Shown here: positions 42,001 through 50,965 of the stretch, piece after piece
Position numbering within the stretch: position 1 is the first letter of the stretch
How the letters are laid out: every line of letters starts with the position of its first letter
NCBI GenBank assembly: GCA_914767715.1
Contig: OU612071.1
Location: forward strand, 8,601,493 to 8,665,492
DNA: 64,000 nucleotides
Reading direction: 5' to 3'
DNA from: Membranipora membranacea
Taxonomy: Eukaryota; Bryozoa; Gymnolaemata; Cheilostomatida; Membraniporidae
The notes under the pieces: model-generated
Databases searched by the model: none
Seen by the model: only the letters and a program-made list of their open reading frames with translations
What the model was told of the DNA's origin: nothing
Program-made: the position numbers and the translations under genes

Positions 42001-45000
42001 GCTGATACAACAACTGGCCAAGACACAACTGTTGCTCAAACAACGACAACAACTCAGAATGCTGAGTCTACCTCTGCACCTGTCACAACCACTCAAGTAG
42101 GAACGACAACTGATCAGACAACATCAGATGCACCCACCACTACCAGTGAGGCAGTGACCACAACCATGGCTGATACAACAACTGGCCAAGACTCAACTGT
42201 TGCTCAAACGATGACAACAACTCAGATTGCTGACACTTCCTCTGCGCCTGTCACGACCACACAAGTAGGAACAACAACTGATCAGACAACATCAGATGCA
42301 CCCACCACTACCAGTGAGGCAGGGACCACAACCATGGCTGATACAACAACTGGCCAAGACACAACTGGTGCTCAAACAGTAACAACAACTCAGGATGCTG
42401 AGTCTACCTCTGCACCTGTCACAACCACACAAGTGGGAACAACAACTGAGCAGACCACATCTGATGTAGCCACCACTACCAGTGAAGCAGGTACCACAAC
42501 AATGGCTGATACAACAACTGGCAAAGACACAACTGGTGCTCAAACAATGACAACAACTCAGGATGCTGAGTCTACCTCTGCACCTGTCACAACCACACAA
42601 GTGGGAACAACAACTGATCAGACCACATCTGATGTAGCCATCACTACCAGTGAGGGTGTTACCACAACAGTGGCTGATACAACAACAGGCCTAGACACAA
42701 CTGGTGCTCAAACAATGACAACAACTCAGTATGCTGACACTACCTCTACACCTGTCAAAACCACTCAAGTGGGAACAACAACTGATCAGACAACATCGGA
42801 TGTAGCCATCACTACCAGCGAGGCGGGTACCACAACAGTGGCTGATACTACAACTGGCCAAGACACAACTGTTGCTCAAACAATGACAACAACTCAGGAT
42901 GCTGAGTCTACCTCTGCACCTGTCACAACCACACAAGTGGGAACAACAACTGAGCAGACCACATCTGATGTAGCCATCATTACCATTGAGGCTGTTACTA
43001 CAACAGTGGCTGATACAACAACTGGCCAAGACACAACTGTTGGTCAAACAATGACAACAACTCAGAATGCTGAGCCCACCTCCGCACCTGTCACAACCAC
43101 ACAAGTGGGAACAACAACTGATCAGACCACTTCTGATGTAGCCACCACTACCAGTGAGGCTGTTACCACAACAGTGGCGGTTAGAACAACTGGCCAAGAA
43201 ACAACTGGTGCTCAAACAATGACAACAACTCAGGATGCTGACACTACTTCTGCACCTGTCACAACCACTCACGTGGGAACAACAACTGATCAGACAACAT
43301 CGGATGTAGCCATCACTACCAGCGAGGCAGTGACCACAACCATGGCTGATACAACAACTGGCCAAGACTCAACTGTTGCTCAAACGATGACAACAACTCA
43401 GATTGCTGACACTTCCTCTGCGCCTGTCACAACCACACAAGTAGGAACAACAACTGATCAGACAACATCTGATGTAGCCACCACTACCAGTGAAGCAGGT
43501 ACCACAACAATGGCTGATACATCAAATGGCAAAGACACAACTGGTGCTCAAACAATGACAACAACTCAGGATGCTGAGTCTACCTCTGCACCTGTCACAA
43601 CCACACAAGTGGGAACAACAACTGATCAGACCACATCCGATGTAGCCATCACTACCAGTGAGGGTGTTACCACAACAGTGGCTGATACAACAACTGGCCA
43701 AGACACAACTGGTGCTCAAACAATGACAACAACTCAGAATGCTGAGTCCACCTCTGCACCTGTCACAACCACTCAAGTGGGAACAACAACCGATCAGACA
43801 ACATCGGTTGCACCCACCACTACCAGCGAGGCTGTTACCACAACATTGGCTGATACTACAACTGGCCAAGACACAACTGTTGCTCAAACAATGACAACAA
43901 CTCAGGATGCTGAGTCTACCTCTGCACCTGTCACAACCACACAAGTGGGAACAACAACTGATCAGACCACATCTGATATAGCCACCACTACCAGTGAGGC
44001 TGTTACCACAACAGTGGCTGATACAACAACTGGCCAAGACACAACTGGTGCTCAAACAATGACAACAACTCAGAATGCTGACACTACCTCTCAAGTGGGA
44101 ACAACAACTGATCAGACAACATCGGATGTAGCCACCACTACCAGTGAGGCTGTTACCACAACAGTGGCTGACACAACAACTGGCCAAGACACAACTGGTG
44201 CTCAAACAATGACAACAACTCAGAATGCTGAGTCCACCTCTGCACCTGTCACAACCACTCAAGTGGGAACAACAACCGATCAGACAACATCACATGCAGC
44301 CACCACTACAGGTAAAGCAGGTACCACAACAATGGCTGATACTACAACTGTTCAAGGCACAACTGCTGTTCAAACGATGACAACACCCAAAAATGCTGAT
44401 ACAACCTTAGCACCTATCACAACCACTCAAGTTGACATGAGGACTAATCAGACCACATCAGATGCACCCACATCTACGAGTGGAGCTGTTGCCACAACAC
44501 AGGCAGAAGGGCAAGGCACAACTATTGCCAAAAACACAACAGCACAGAGCACAGTAACCACATCTGCACCATGGAAAACCACACAATCTGACAACACAAA
44601 CATTCAGACCACCTCAGATCGGGTTGCAATTACCACTGAAGTAGTTAGCACACTGATCACTAACACAATTTCCAGTCAGTCCGTGACAACAACAAGTGAG
44701 TTGGTAAGAACTACAACTGCGCCGGTTTTACCTGGGAATCAGATATTTGACGTCGGATGCACAAATGACTCGCAATGCCAGACCAATGAAGAATGTAATA
44801 CAATCGGGGATTGTGGATGTATCTCAACACACTTTGCATCTACCACTGGAGAATGTACTGAAAAGCGTGAGTCCCTCTTTGAAGACCTCTCATCGAGCGG
44901 TTGATCTTGTCCACAAGTTAATTCCAAAATTATTAGACAAGTTTTGATGAGACTGTATAGTCGATACATTAACAAAAACTGCACACCGATGATAGTTTGC

Positions 45001-48000
45001 AAATTGAGGTTGAGTGACACCAAAACAAAATGACCTCTGAAAAGACTCAGCCTAGACAATTATTGCAACAAAGCAAGCTTTTGAGAAATTCAGTTTACTT
45101 ACCTATATTCAAGGATTCAAGGATTTTCTTGTTAAATTGCTTTTATTTTTTAAATCTTGACGAGCTCAGTCAGATGCGTGCACAGGAAGTCACCCAGACT
45201 AACTTCCTCCTTTGCTGATTTTAGAGACTGTCAGTACCAGTCCAACCACAGTTGTGATAACCACCAGTATGACGTTAGCCTTACCGAGTGGCTGTGATCC
45301 CGCTATCGAGGACAGCACAACGCCAGCATACTACACCATCAGACAAATATTCCTCATTCAGGTTAGCTAAAAAGCGGAACATTTAAAAAGTGTATACAAA
45401 GAGAGAATTTTTATCAAATTCAGTGAAACATTGAAGCATAAAAGTTCTGGTAGAAGGGCCTCACAATTTTGATGAGGGAGATTTGTGCACGCACAGTCTG
45501 TCTGACCGTCTGACCTTCCTCTGAGGAAGACATATTTATAAGCGACGGCACACTTATTGAGCCTCTCACTTTGAAGTAATTCCTTCTTTGATACAACTTA
45601 TGAACGATGCACGGTGAAGTGAAAGGTTTATCATAAAACTAAAAGTTTTTAATTACCACCAAACAAATATTCTCCTGTTTGCACTGACATTTTGTAAAAT
45701 CGTCCTGTTCCCTCTGAATAATAAAATGTTGATATCATCAGGGTCGGATTTCATAAGAACATTCACCCATTTATATTCTGAAGTGCCATATTAAACATCA
45801 CTTACATATGATGATAGCTGTCACTTCTATTTGTTTTACAGCTCTATGACAGATATTCAGGGAGTCAAGTGAGCACATACTTTATCGGCATCATGTCAGT
45901 GCAGTTTACGTAAGTGGGGAGATTATTAATTATGTAAATCTTTGCTTAGATTTGGGATAATATCTTTATTGTGCAATCAATTACACACCCTCTAAAGAAA
46001 TATCCTTCCTTGTCCATGATTATCAGCTGGTTAGCTCGCTTGTAGTACTCTGTGTACTTTGGCATCTCTCTCCTAACCCCTCCCACTCACCACTTGCACA
46101 TACAGGTCAATAAAGAGTTGTATTGTATTTTTTTTCCGACATAGCCTTGGGATCTTTCATTGTTATTTTAAGCGGTGTATGGTTACCTTTGTATACACAC
46201 GAGGCTCCCACAATTTGGCTTGAATTCCAAGGGCAGATGCTACTTTGATGACATTCAATGATTCAGGATATCAGTAATGTATTATTTTCGACCTGACAAC
46301 TTCTACAGTATCCAATTATAAAATGTTGGTCCTTTTTGCCAGCGTTATCAGTTCCCCTACATTTCATAGAGGGGGAAACTCCAACGCTGGCAAAATGGTG
46401 TAAACTTGATCCAGTAATGAGTGGTGCAACTCTTGCAACTGTTCACCTAAAACGAATTCGCGCTATCAAATCGAGCAGCTTTGGACTCGTCTATTTTTGA
46501 GTCCCAGCATTGTGGTAGTTCTTGCATCGTGTTGCATTGCATTGTGGTAAGTGCTGCATTGTGGTGATTACTGCATCGTGGTAATTATACAAACAGCCCC
46601 ATTTTGACTTTTTCACAGATGTTCACCCGGTGCTGGAGGCGCCGCAAGACGAAAAAGACAATCGGCCAATAACGATGTCATCAATGCTGACTTTAACATG
46701 GCCCTAGATGTATCAGCAACTGCAGGTCAAAATCAGAATGAAACAGCTATAAACACAACAGCAGTGACAGAGTTGGTTTCTCAGGCTACAAATGACATAG
46801 CTAGTCAACCTAATATAACGATTAACGGTGAAGAAGCGACTGTTACAAATGTTGAGCCTGTTTCAGTCCTAATTGGTAAGTATCTTGCTCATAAACAGTC
46901 CCTAAATAGGCCAACTTCTCATATTCAACCTATTATTCGATGCCTTGTCTTTGAAAATTATGAGGAAGCTGGTTCTTTGTAAATAGACCTAACTTAAAAT
47001 CATGGTAACGCTCAATATATTTCTGCAAGTCAATGTCCTATCTTATAAATGTTTTTTTTATGTTAACCAGCCGCCTAACTTTAACCAAAAAGGACGCTTG
47101 TCAGATAAGGGATATGATTCCTACATGGGCCATGACTTTACAATATTCCTGCTACTCTGGTTTCCTTGCTAGATGTCTTTCCATGGGATTAATAATGCAA
47201 AATTAATATAAGCTGCAAACAGATGCAATTAAATGATGATTTCATCATTAAAACCATTATCTAAATGAAGACCGGCTTTGAATGGCAATTATCAGCTGAA
47301 GTTCTCAAAAATAGGAAAATTTGATTTTCAGTAGTATTTGTATTAGAGGGATGATTTAGCATTTAGCCCGATCAGGCACGCAGTGTCAGTTCTCCCGACA
47401 CCCTATTTGCCAGTCTTCATCAAAATAAGCAAAACATAGTTTGACTTGGATCACCATTGTTTTTACAGATCAAGGTTCAACAGTGATACCACTAAATACT
47501 ACAGCAGCTGGTATAATAAACAATACGACACTAGGCGTCGAGACCACCCAAGTTGTGACATCTGACACAGGCACGACAGTACTCACGCTGGTACTAGCAG
47601 GCTGTGTGGGTGGTCTGCTTTTTGTGGGAGTCGTCATAACTTCAGCGGTGATACTTTGTGTGAGTATAACTGTCATCATCTTTGACACAGCTTGGGTGGT
47701 CCTTCTCCATCATTCTGAGTTGCTTCCATTCTACTAGAAAGATACAGGAGGGGAGGCAACTCCAAAAAGCAGGAAAATTGGTCTAGGCTTAGGCATAGTT
47801 AGTTAAAAATAGTATGTCCGACCATTCATTCTCATCTCTGATCGGATGTTTGCTAGTAAGATGATAATAATATCTAAGCAAGGTTTGCTCCTTCTTGTAT
47901 TGAAGGAATACTGCAGAAGTTGGGTAACAAGGCACACAATACCTGGCTTTTAACAATATCCTTTCTCCTTGCTTCCACCACCAGTGAGAACATACTTGTT

Positions 48001-49327
48001 ATTGATAGCACGTTTTAGGAGTCATCAGGTTGGGTTGTGATGTTACATGGTTGAACCCTTTTTTAAGTTTTAGGTTGATGACAACTGTATTGGACATCAA
48101 ATTTTAACTATGGCTTGTGAAAATTAAGTTTCTATATGTACATATACATTAAATGGCAATTGTTTTTATTTTCAAAGTTTCACAATGTGCCAATGCATCA
48201 ATCAATCATAACTTCAACTCACCTTTTTTCTGTTTTATCAATTACAGAAGCGATCATCAAGGAAACACAAGCCGGAGCTGCACCGATATCCAGACACGCT
48301 TGACCGAGTACACCCAGCTCTGAGATTTAACGCTGCCGGCGGAGGTGCTGCCGGAGTAGCCGCGGCAGCAGGTTACAGATTCCCGGCTAGTTTCACAGGA
48401 GGAGGGAGTAGCAGTGACACTGAGAGTTACGCTGACTCTGATTTCACGTCAGTGAGCAGGCGGAGAGGGAGACAACTTGGAGGAGACTATAGGTATGTGT
48501 GATTTGGGAAGGCAACTCCGAATAATAAATAATAAATAATAAAGCTGGGTCTTTTAATCAGAATGACTAAAGCGAATTATCTCATCCACATCGGTCAAAA
48601 TTATCACTCACTTGGTCTTTCAATTAGACGAAATCTGGATATGCGCTTATTTGTACTGTTAGCCGTTGAGAGAGGAGCAACTCCAAATTCAAGCAAATCG
48701 GATCCAGAGAGTTTCGAACAAATTCTTGGTTTAACACACTCAATAAAGTAACACATTTAGTCCACTGAGTAACAAAGAAAGATGACACTCCAATGCTGTG
48801 AAGGTCAATAGATAGGGCAATTTTCACAAATGTTCTATAATAGAACTCAAACCTGGATTTCTCAGGATGATCAGGGCAATCCTATACAGGCTATCATTTG
48901 TATGAAATTCAAGAACATTGCATTGTGGGATTGGTTACTGTTTATAAGTCATGTGCCTAAACTTTGTCCCTGTCGGCAGATAATGGAATTTCATCATCAA
49001 CAGGTGTTTGACAATGAGATACCTTTACCAGTGACTTGGCAAAGTTCCAGTACAAGTTTGATCCAATTTGCCTGTAGTCTGGTCATTCCCATTCTAAGGC
49101 TCAAACCCTAAATGCTGGCAAATTGGATCATGCTTGATCCAGCAAAGTTCAAACCCTTTCACCACCTCTCAATTGATGTGCACAGAAGTAAAAAGATTTT
49201 ATGCGTAATGAATTTGGTAACAGATGTTTTTCACTTTTATAACTTCAGAAATCCAAGAGCAGGAAATCTCACTCGACAAGTTCCACGGCCTCTGTGGAGA
49301 AGAATCCTCGGAATAGATTACTTCTAG
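9019..49327 (+). CDS. Giant transmembrane mucin gene, 12 coding exons
   Basis: Joining 9019-9025, 9954-19559, 20128-20264, 20807-20874, 21865-22118, 22268-44866, 45225-45361, 45842-45909, 46619-46875, 47469-47659, 48248-48492 and 49249-49327 gives 33,648 nt with every splice phase matching: about 11,215 aa. Order: signal peptide (1-25), Thr/Ser-rich domain 1 (to about 3160), six-Cys knot, SEA domain 1 with RRKR at 3283-3286, Thr/Ser-rich domain 2 (about 3360-10845), six-Cys knot, SEA domain 2 with RRKR at 10969-10972, N-glycosylated stalk, membrane helix (about 11082-11108), cytoplasmic tail. Tethered mucins use this plan to build an apical glycocalyx. Exons 2-5 have no membrane exon after them and splice in phase to exon 6, so I read one gene rather than two. 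Transcript data could show otherwise. The last exon is the least certain. Confidence 0.8.
9572..9612. promoter_or_regulatory. ISRE-like motif pair in mucin intron 1
   Basis: GAAAGTGAAACT at 9572-9583 fits the interferon-stimulated response element pattern GAAANNGAAACT bound by IRF-family factors. An inverted partner ACTTTCACTTTC lies at 9601-9612. IRF genes exist in many invertebrates, so an intronic enhancer is possible, but a 12-base match can arise by chance. Confidence 0.25.
9954..19559 (+). CDS. Mucin exon 2: signal peptide core, Thr-rich domain 1, Cys knot
   Basis: A 9,606-nt single open exon. The acceptor is TATATTTGCAG at 9943-9953 and the donor is ATTG|GTGAGT at 19560. It encodes the signal-peptide core, then about 3,150 residues dominated by Thr with Ser, Pro, Ala, Gln, Asp and Val in irregular copies of a 56-residue unit. 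This is a PTS domain expected to be densely O-glycosylated. The end carries a six-Cys motif C-x5-C-x5-C-x5-C-x-C-x11-C beginning GCTNDSQCQ (first Cys codon 19451), resembling an EB/EGF-like knot, with one N-D-S sequon. Repeat units here are more diverged than in exon 6, so this array looks older or less homogenised. Confidence 0.88.
10080..19380 (+). repeat. Coding tandem array 1 (about 55 units of about 165-168 bp)
   Basis: Each unit encodes a version of ...TSAPVTTTQxxTTTxQTTxDAVTTTxEAVTxTVxDTTTGQDTTxAQTTTTQSAET.... Units differ by whole codons, keeping frame. A higher-order copy exists: 12071 (GTGCCTTTCAGAACC) recurs at 14873, offset 2,802 bp, and the match extends roughly from 11.8 to 13.3 kb against 14.6 to 16.2 kb with small indels. 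A third partial relative begins near 17.04 kb. Confidence 0.85.
20128..20264 (+). CDS. Mucin exon 3: SEA domain 1, first part
   Basis: 137 nt, entered in phase 1 and left in phase 0. The acceptor is TTTTCTGATTGTAG and the donor CAG|GTTAGT. It encodes a Ser/Thr linker, a Cys in PSGCDPDIEDS, then YYTIRQIFLIQ, matching the first helix of SEA domains. It is about 80% identical at DNA level to exon 7, its duplicate. Too short to be found as an isolated ORF; supported by phase, splice sites and the conserved duplicate. Confidence 0.85.
20807..20874 (+). CDS. Mucin exon 4: SEA domain 1, middle
   Basis: 68 nt, phase 0 in, phase 2 out. The acceptor is TATTTGATTTACAG and the donor CAC|GTAAGT. It encodes LYDRYSGSQVSTYFIGIMS then VQFT: end of the helix and the strand preceding the usual SEA cleavage loop. 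It differs from exon 8 at only 3 of 68 bases, far closer than the neighbouring exons. Confidence 0.87.
21865..22118 (+). CDS. Mucin exon 5: SEA domain 1, furin-type loop and C-terminal half
   Basis: 254 nt, entered in phase 2, left in phase 1 (donor TTTTAG|GTAAGT). It encodes a second Cys (CSPG), then RRKR at 21893-21904, followed by strand DVINADFNMALDVS, the sequon NTT, a helix TAVTELVSQATNDIAS and NITINGEEATVTNV. That order is typical of a SEA domain's second half. Where SEA mucins usually carry an autoproteolytic G-S-V-V-V loop, this one carries a proprotein-convertase consensus. Both Cys of the domain lie before the cleavage point, so cleaved halves would be held by fold contacts rather than a disulfide (inference). 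Confidence 0.87.
22268..44866 (+). CDS. Mucin exon 6: 22.6-kb exon, Thr-rich domain 2 and Cys knot
   Basis: 22,599 nt open in one frame. The acceptor is TATTTTCATTAG (phase 1, matching exon 5); the donor is AAAGC|GTGAGT. It encodes about 7,530 residues: roughly 130 copies of a 56-aa unit with consensus TMTTTQNAESTSAPVTTTQ, VGTTTDQTTSDVATTTSEA, VTTTVADTTTGQDTTGAQ. Thr is near half of residues; Met and Val are regular, Cys absent. The last 50 codons hold a six-Cys knot almost identical to that of exon 2 (IFDVGCTNDSQCQTNEECNT shared). It is of the order of the MUC16 giant exon (about 21.7 kb by recollection). The unbroken frame over 22 kb of repeat implies strong selection or very recent homogenisation. 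Confidence 0.9.
23100..28560 (+). repeat. Higher-order duplication, 2,841/2,688-bp offset
   Basis: Sequence from about 23.1-24.5 kb recurs at about 25.95-27.4 kb with offset 2,841 (GGTTGCACCC after CCGACAACAAC at 24081 and 26922). The match then shifts to offset 2,688 (16 x 168; CCGAATGTTG at 25171 and 27859), running to about 28.55 kb. The 153-bp change of offset marks an indel between the copies. Confidence 0.8.
28388..35077 (+). repeat. Higher-order duplication, two 3,345-bp copies
   Basis: The marker GATCGGACAACATCTGATG at 28420 recurs at 31765, exactly 3,345 bp on. The following 3 kb matches almost base for base, including rare variants such as ATTGGCCAACACACC, GGCGAAGACTCAAC and GGCCATGACACAAC. 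Estimated copies are 28388-31732 and 31733-35077. Part of the final third is repeated once more up to about 35.55 kb. The length is 1,115 codons, so frame is kept. Confidence 0.85.
37840..41720 (+). repeat. Higher-order duplication, 1,494-bp unit about 2.6 times
   Basis: The rare variant CAGATCGCTG occurs at 37894, 39388 and 40882, spaced exactly 1,494 bp (498 codons). Shared rare variants within each unit include GTGGCGGTTAGAACAACTGG and a CACGTGGGAACAACTGATC unit lacking one codon. The third copy diverges near 41.72 kb. Confidence 0.87.
45225..45361 (+). CDS. Mucin exon 7: SEA domain 2, first part
   Basis: 137 nt, the same length and phase as exon 3. The acceptor is TGCTGATTTTAG and the donor CAG|GTTAGC. 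It encodes a linker TVSTSPTTVVITTSM, the conserved PSGCDPAIEDS and helix YYTIRQIFLIQ. It is the duplicate of exon 3. Confidence 0.86.
45842..45909 (+). CDS. Mucin exon 8: SEA domain 2, middle
   Basis: 68 nt, phase 0 to 2, with acceptor TTTGTTTTACAG and donor TAC|GTAAGT. It encodes the same 22 residues as exon 4 (LYDRYSGSQVSTYFIGIMS...). It lies inside a patch of about 190 bp that is unusually similar between the two SEA copies, including intron sequence on both sides. Confidence 0.87.
46334..46394. repeat. Short hairpin element in mucin intron 8
   Basis: Arms TTTTGCCAGCGTT...GTTCCCC and GGGGGAAACTCCAACGCTGG pair closely around a small loop. It is a member of a dispersed family with core TTTGCC-GC...GGAGTTGC...TCCCC. 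Confidence 0.65.
46619..46875 (+). CDS. Mucin exon 9: SEA domain 2, furin-type loop and C-terminal half
   Basis: 257 nt, phase 2 in, phase 1 out, one codon longer than exon 5. The acceptor is TTTTTCACAG and the donor ATTG|GTAAGT. It carries CSPG, then RRKR at 46647-46658, then DVINADFNMALDVS, NTT sequon, helix and NITINGEEATVTNV. Conservation of RRKR in both SEA copies, while flanking loop residues differ (ATDSV against AGGAA), argues that cleavage is selected. Confidence 0.87.
47469..47659 (+). CDS. Mucin exon 10: stalk and transmembrane helix
   Basis: 191 nt, phase 1 in, phase 0 out (donor TTTGT|GTGAGT). It encodes a Thr/Asn-rich stalk with sequons NTT and NNTT, then a hydrophobic segment TVLTLVLAGCVGGLLFVGVV followed by ITSAVILC. 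With the signal peptide this makes a type I membrane protein. Exon 6 follows SEA 1 directly with no copy of this exon, so the anchor exists once. Confidence 0.85.
48248..48492 (+). CDS. Mucin exon 11: cytoplasmic tail
   Basis: The acceptor is TTATCAATTACAG. It starts with a stop-transfer cluster KRSSRKHK, then LHRYPDTLDRVHP, a Gly/Ala-rich stretch, an acidic Ser run GGGSSSDTESYADSDF (casein-kinase-2-like sites) and SRRRGRQLGGDYR. A good donor AG|GTATGT ends it in phase 2 at 48492. If unspliced, the frame runs three more codons to TGA at 48500-48502, giving a protein of 11,192 aa. Confidence 0.75.
48524..48536 (+). terminator. Candidate polyadenylation signal (short 3' end)
   Basis: AATAAA occurs twice (48524, 48531) in an AATAAT microsatellite, only 22 bases after the in-frame TGA at 48500-48502. 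This would serve an alternative mucin transcript ending in exon 11. The simple-sequence context makes it weak evidence. Confidence 0.3.
49051..49137. repeat. Short inverted-repeat element
   Basis: The left arm CAAGTTTGATCCAATTTGCC and right arm GGCAAATTGGATCATGCTTG are near-perfect reverse complements about 40 bp apart. Same family as 46334-46394 and 60031-60125. It lies in the last mucin intron, just before candidate exon 12. Confidence 0.7.
49249..49327 (+). CDS. Mucin exon 12 (candidate last exon)
   Basis: The acceptor is TTTTATAACTTCAG. In the phase set by exon 11 it encodes 25 further residues rich in Arg and Pro (start RNPRAGNLTRQVPRP) and ends at TAG 49325-49327. The other two phases are also open across most of it, one giving a Ser/Lys-rich tail, so the terminal peptide depends on which exon 11 donor is used. 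Confidence 0.45.
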
Positions 49328-49603
49328 TCTGACAAAATATTACTCTTATATACATGGAGCAGCTTAATCAACTCGGGAGCCGATCCAGAGGGTTATAGAA
49401 CGTCCTAGTAGTTCTTCATAGGTTTGACTGTGCTATGAGTTATGGTCGGCCATATGCTTGGAATATTTTTAATGCTCTAGCCTAAAGTCAATCTTTCACA
49501 GAGAAAGAGACCGAATCATATCGTCATTTACCTTCAATTCACTCATCAGTCTACCCAGACCACCGCTGCCTTTTCGTTCCTCAAACAAGCAGGAAATAAT
49601 GTT

Positions 49604-49737
49604 TACCGTAGAGGAGAGATTTCTAAAAATAGCTAAATTTAAGGCTGGCTAACATTTGCTCACTCTCAGCTAGCTAACATAAAGTCACACCAAATTAGAC
49701 AAACTAAACTCTAGCTAACATTTACTCCTCTACGGTA
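49604..49737. mobile_element. 134-bp MITE with 13-bp terminal inverted repeats
   Basis: The termini TACCGTAGAGGAG and CTCCTCTACGGTA are perfect 13-bp inverted repeats. The ends begin and finish with TA, compatible with a TA target site as in Tc1/mariner-type elements. The internal AGCTAACATAAAGTCACACC resembles 5056-5090 (AGCTAACATTAAGTCACTCC), probably a decayed relative. Confidence 0.7.
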
Positions 49738-50827
49738 TATAAATTGTAATTTTAAGCGGTGACTGAGTTATTTTGCAAGTCAGAGAAGCAAATTTTTCCT
49801 CACCAGACTGAAGGTTTATGAATTTCAAAGTTTGAGAATTTTTACTCCCACTCTTTATACCTATATGCAACTGTGATATTAAATGACATCCCGACTTTTA
49901 CACAAATATTATATTTGAATACATTTTTCAATCTTTTAGTGAACAGTGGATGAGGTTATAAAATAATTTTTTACTCTGCTCAATTTATATTTTACGAATG
50001 TCCGGATGTTTAAAATTAGCATGTATATTTGTAAGTTCTAAAGGGAAAAATGTGTATTTACTACCCGTTATAATATTTTTTTATTTGAGGCATTTGGTGG
50101 AAAATAACATTTGGTGCTCAATTGAAATTACAATAAACACAATTAAATTTATATGAGCTTGAAATTTAAGATATACAACCCGGTAAATTTAGATATCATA
50201 ACACTTGAGGCCTTCACAAGTTTGTCAGCCATAAAAGTCTGCAATGAAAGACATGGACGCTGAAAACACTGGCATTGTTATAGTTGATAAAAATTGCCTT
50301 GCAAGAGGAACAAAAAAACTAAAGGTAAAAAACTGGTATATAGCATCAGACAGCTTGTTCTGAGTCAGTTCGTTCAATATACCCTAATAGTACTTTCTAT
50401 AAAATTTAGGAGCACTAGAATTGGTACTGGCTTGAGTTACCAATACATTAATAGGGTTGTATTGGTAGCTTATTGTGGGCGCTTCATCCCCTCATGTGAC
50501 ATGAAAACTTTCATCGTTTAACAACTTTTGTCCTGAACATAAAAAAGAAATTGGTAAAAAAATATTTTTGTAATTTTCTTAGTGAGGGCTTAAAAAAATA
50601 ATATAAAAATCAGAAATCACTAGTTTTTACACCTATGAAGTAAGTCAACACTTATTTGTGTTAAACAGTATGTGAAAACTTTTATCCTTTAGGGTAGTTT
50701 GACCCCACACCGGAGATCTTAACTCTTCCTTTTAAACCTCACAAAAGTAGAAATAGTCTCTTGTTTGACTAGTCATCTATTATCACCTTATCATGTGTTC
50801 GCTGGTAGATGATTAACTTCAATGCTC

Positions 50828-50965
50828 TATCAAGGAGTAGAAAGTCAAATGATAGCTGACTCTTACCATAGACTGAGAACATATCCCCTCCTTCATTATT
50901 CTGAAAAGGAAAACGGAAACATTACCATTATGTGAGCATTGATAAAAATCGGTTGTCGGCCCTCT
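50828..50965 (-). pseudogene. Duplicate fragment of CARD-like exon with upstream intron
   Basis: On the - strand, bases 50900 down to about 50828 align with the exon at 52342-52454 (ATGAAG-AGGGG-ATATGTTC then TCAGTCTAT, AAGAGTCAG), and the flanking intron up to 50965 also matches. One base is missing in the GGGGA run, breaking the frame. The intron part alone recurs at about 51465-51552, 90+ bases nearly identical. Confidence 0.5.

Larger units (their letters stand above)
22300..44560 (+). repeat. Coding tandem array 2 (about 130 units of 168 bp)
   Basis: The basic period is 168 bp (56 codons), with occasional shorter units. The sense strand is strongly A+C rich (ACA, ACT, ACC Thr codons), leaving the antisense strand G+T rich. 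Three classes of higher-order duplication are overlaid on the basic period and listed separately. Sequence identity between higher-order copies is nearly complete, including synonymous sites. Confidence 0.92.

Noticed and set aside
22378-44262. Many long antisense open frames (up to 623 codons) encoding Cys/Ser-rich peptides such as SILSCCHCLSTSCVLASC
   Set aside because: They are the reverse complement of the Thr-rich repeat. ACA/ACT/ACC codons read backwards give few stops, so long frames are expected. They have no splice signals or domains, and their lengths follow the repeat blocks.
22300-44560. A satellite or CRISPR-like array
   Set aside because: The repeats stay in one open frame with in-frame indels only, encode a Thr-rich unit, and are bounded by splice sites and domains, so they are coding mucin repeats. 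There are no unique spacers.
48521-48543. AATAAT microsatellite as a strong poly(A) site
   Set aside because: AATAAA arises automatically in this simple repeat. It is kept only as a low-confidence alternative 3' end.
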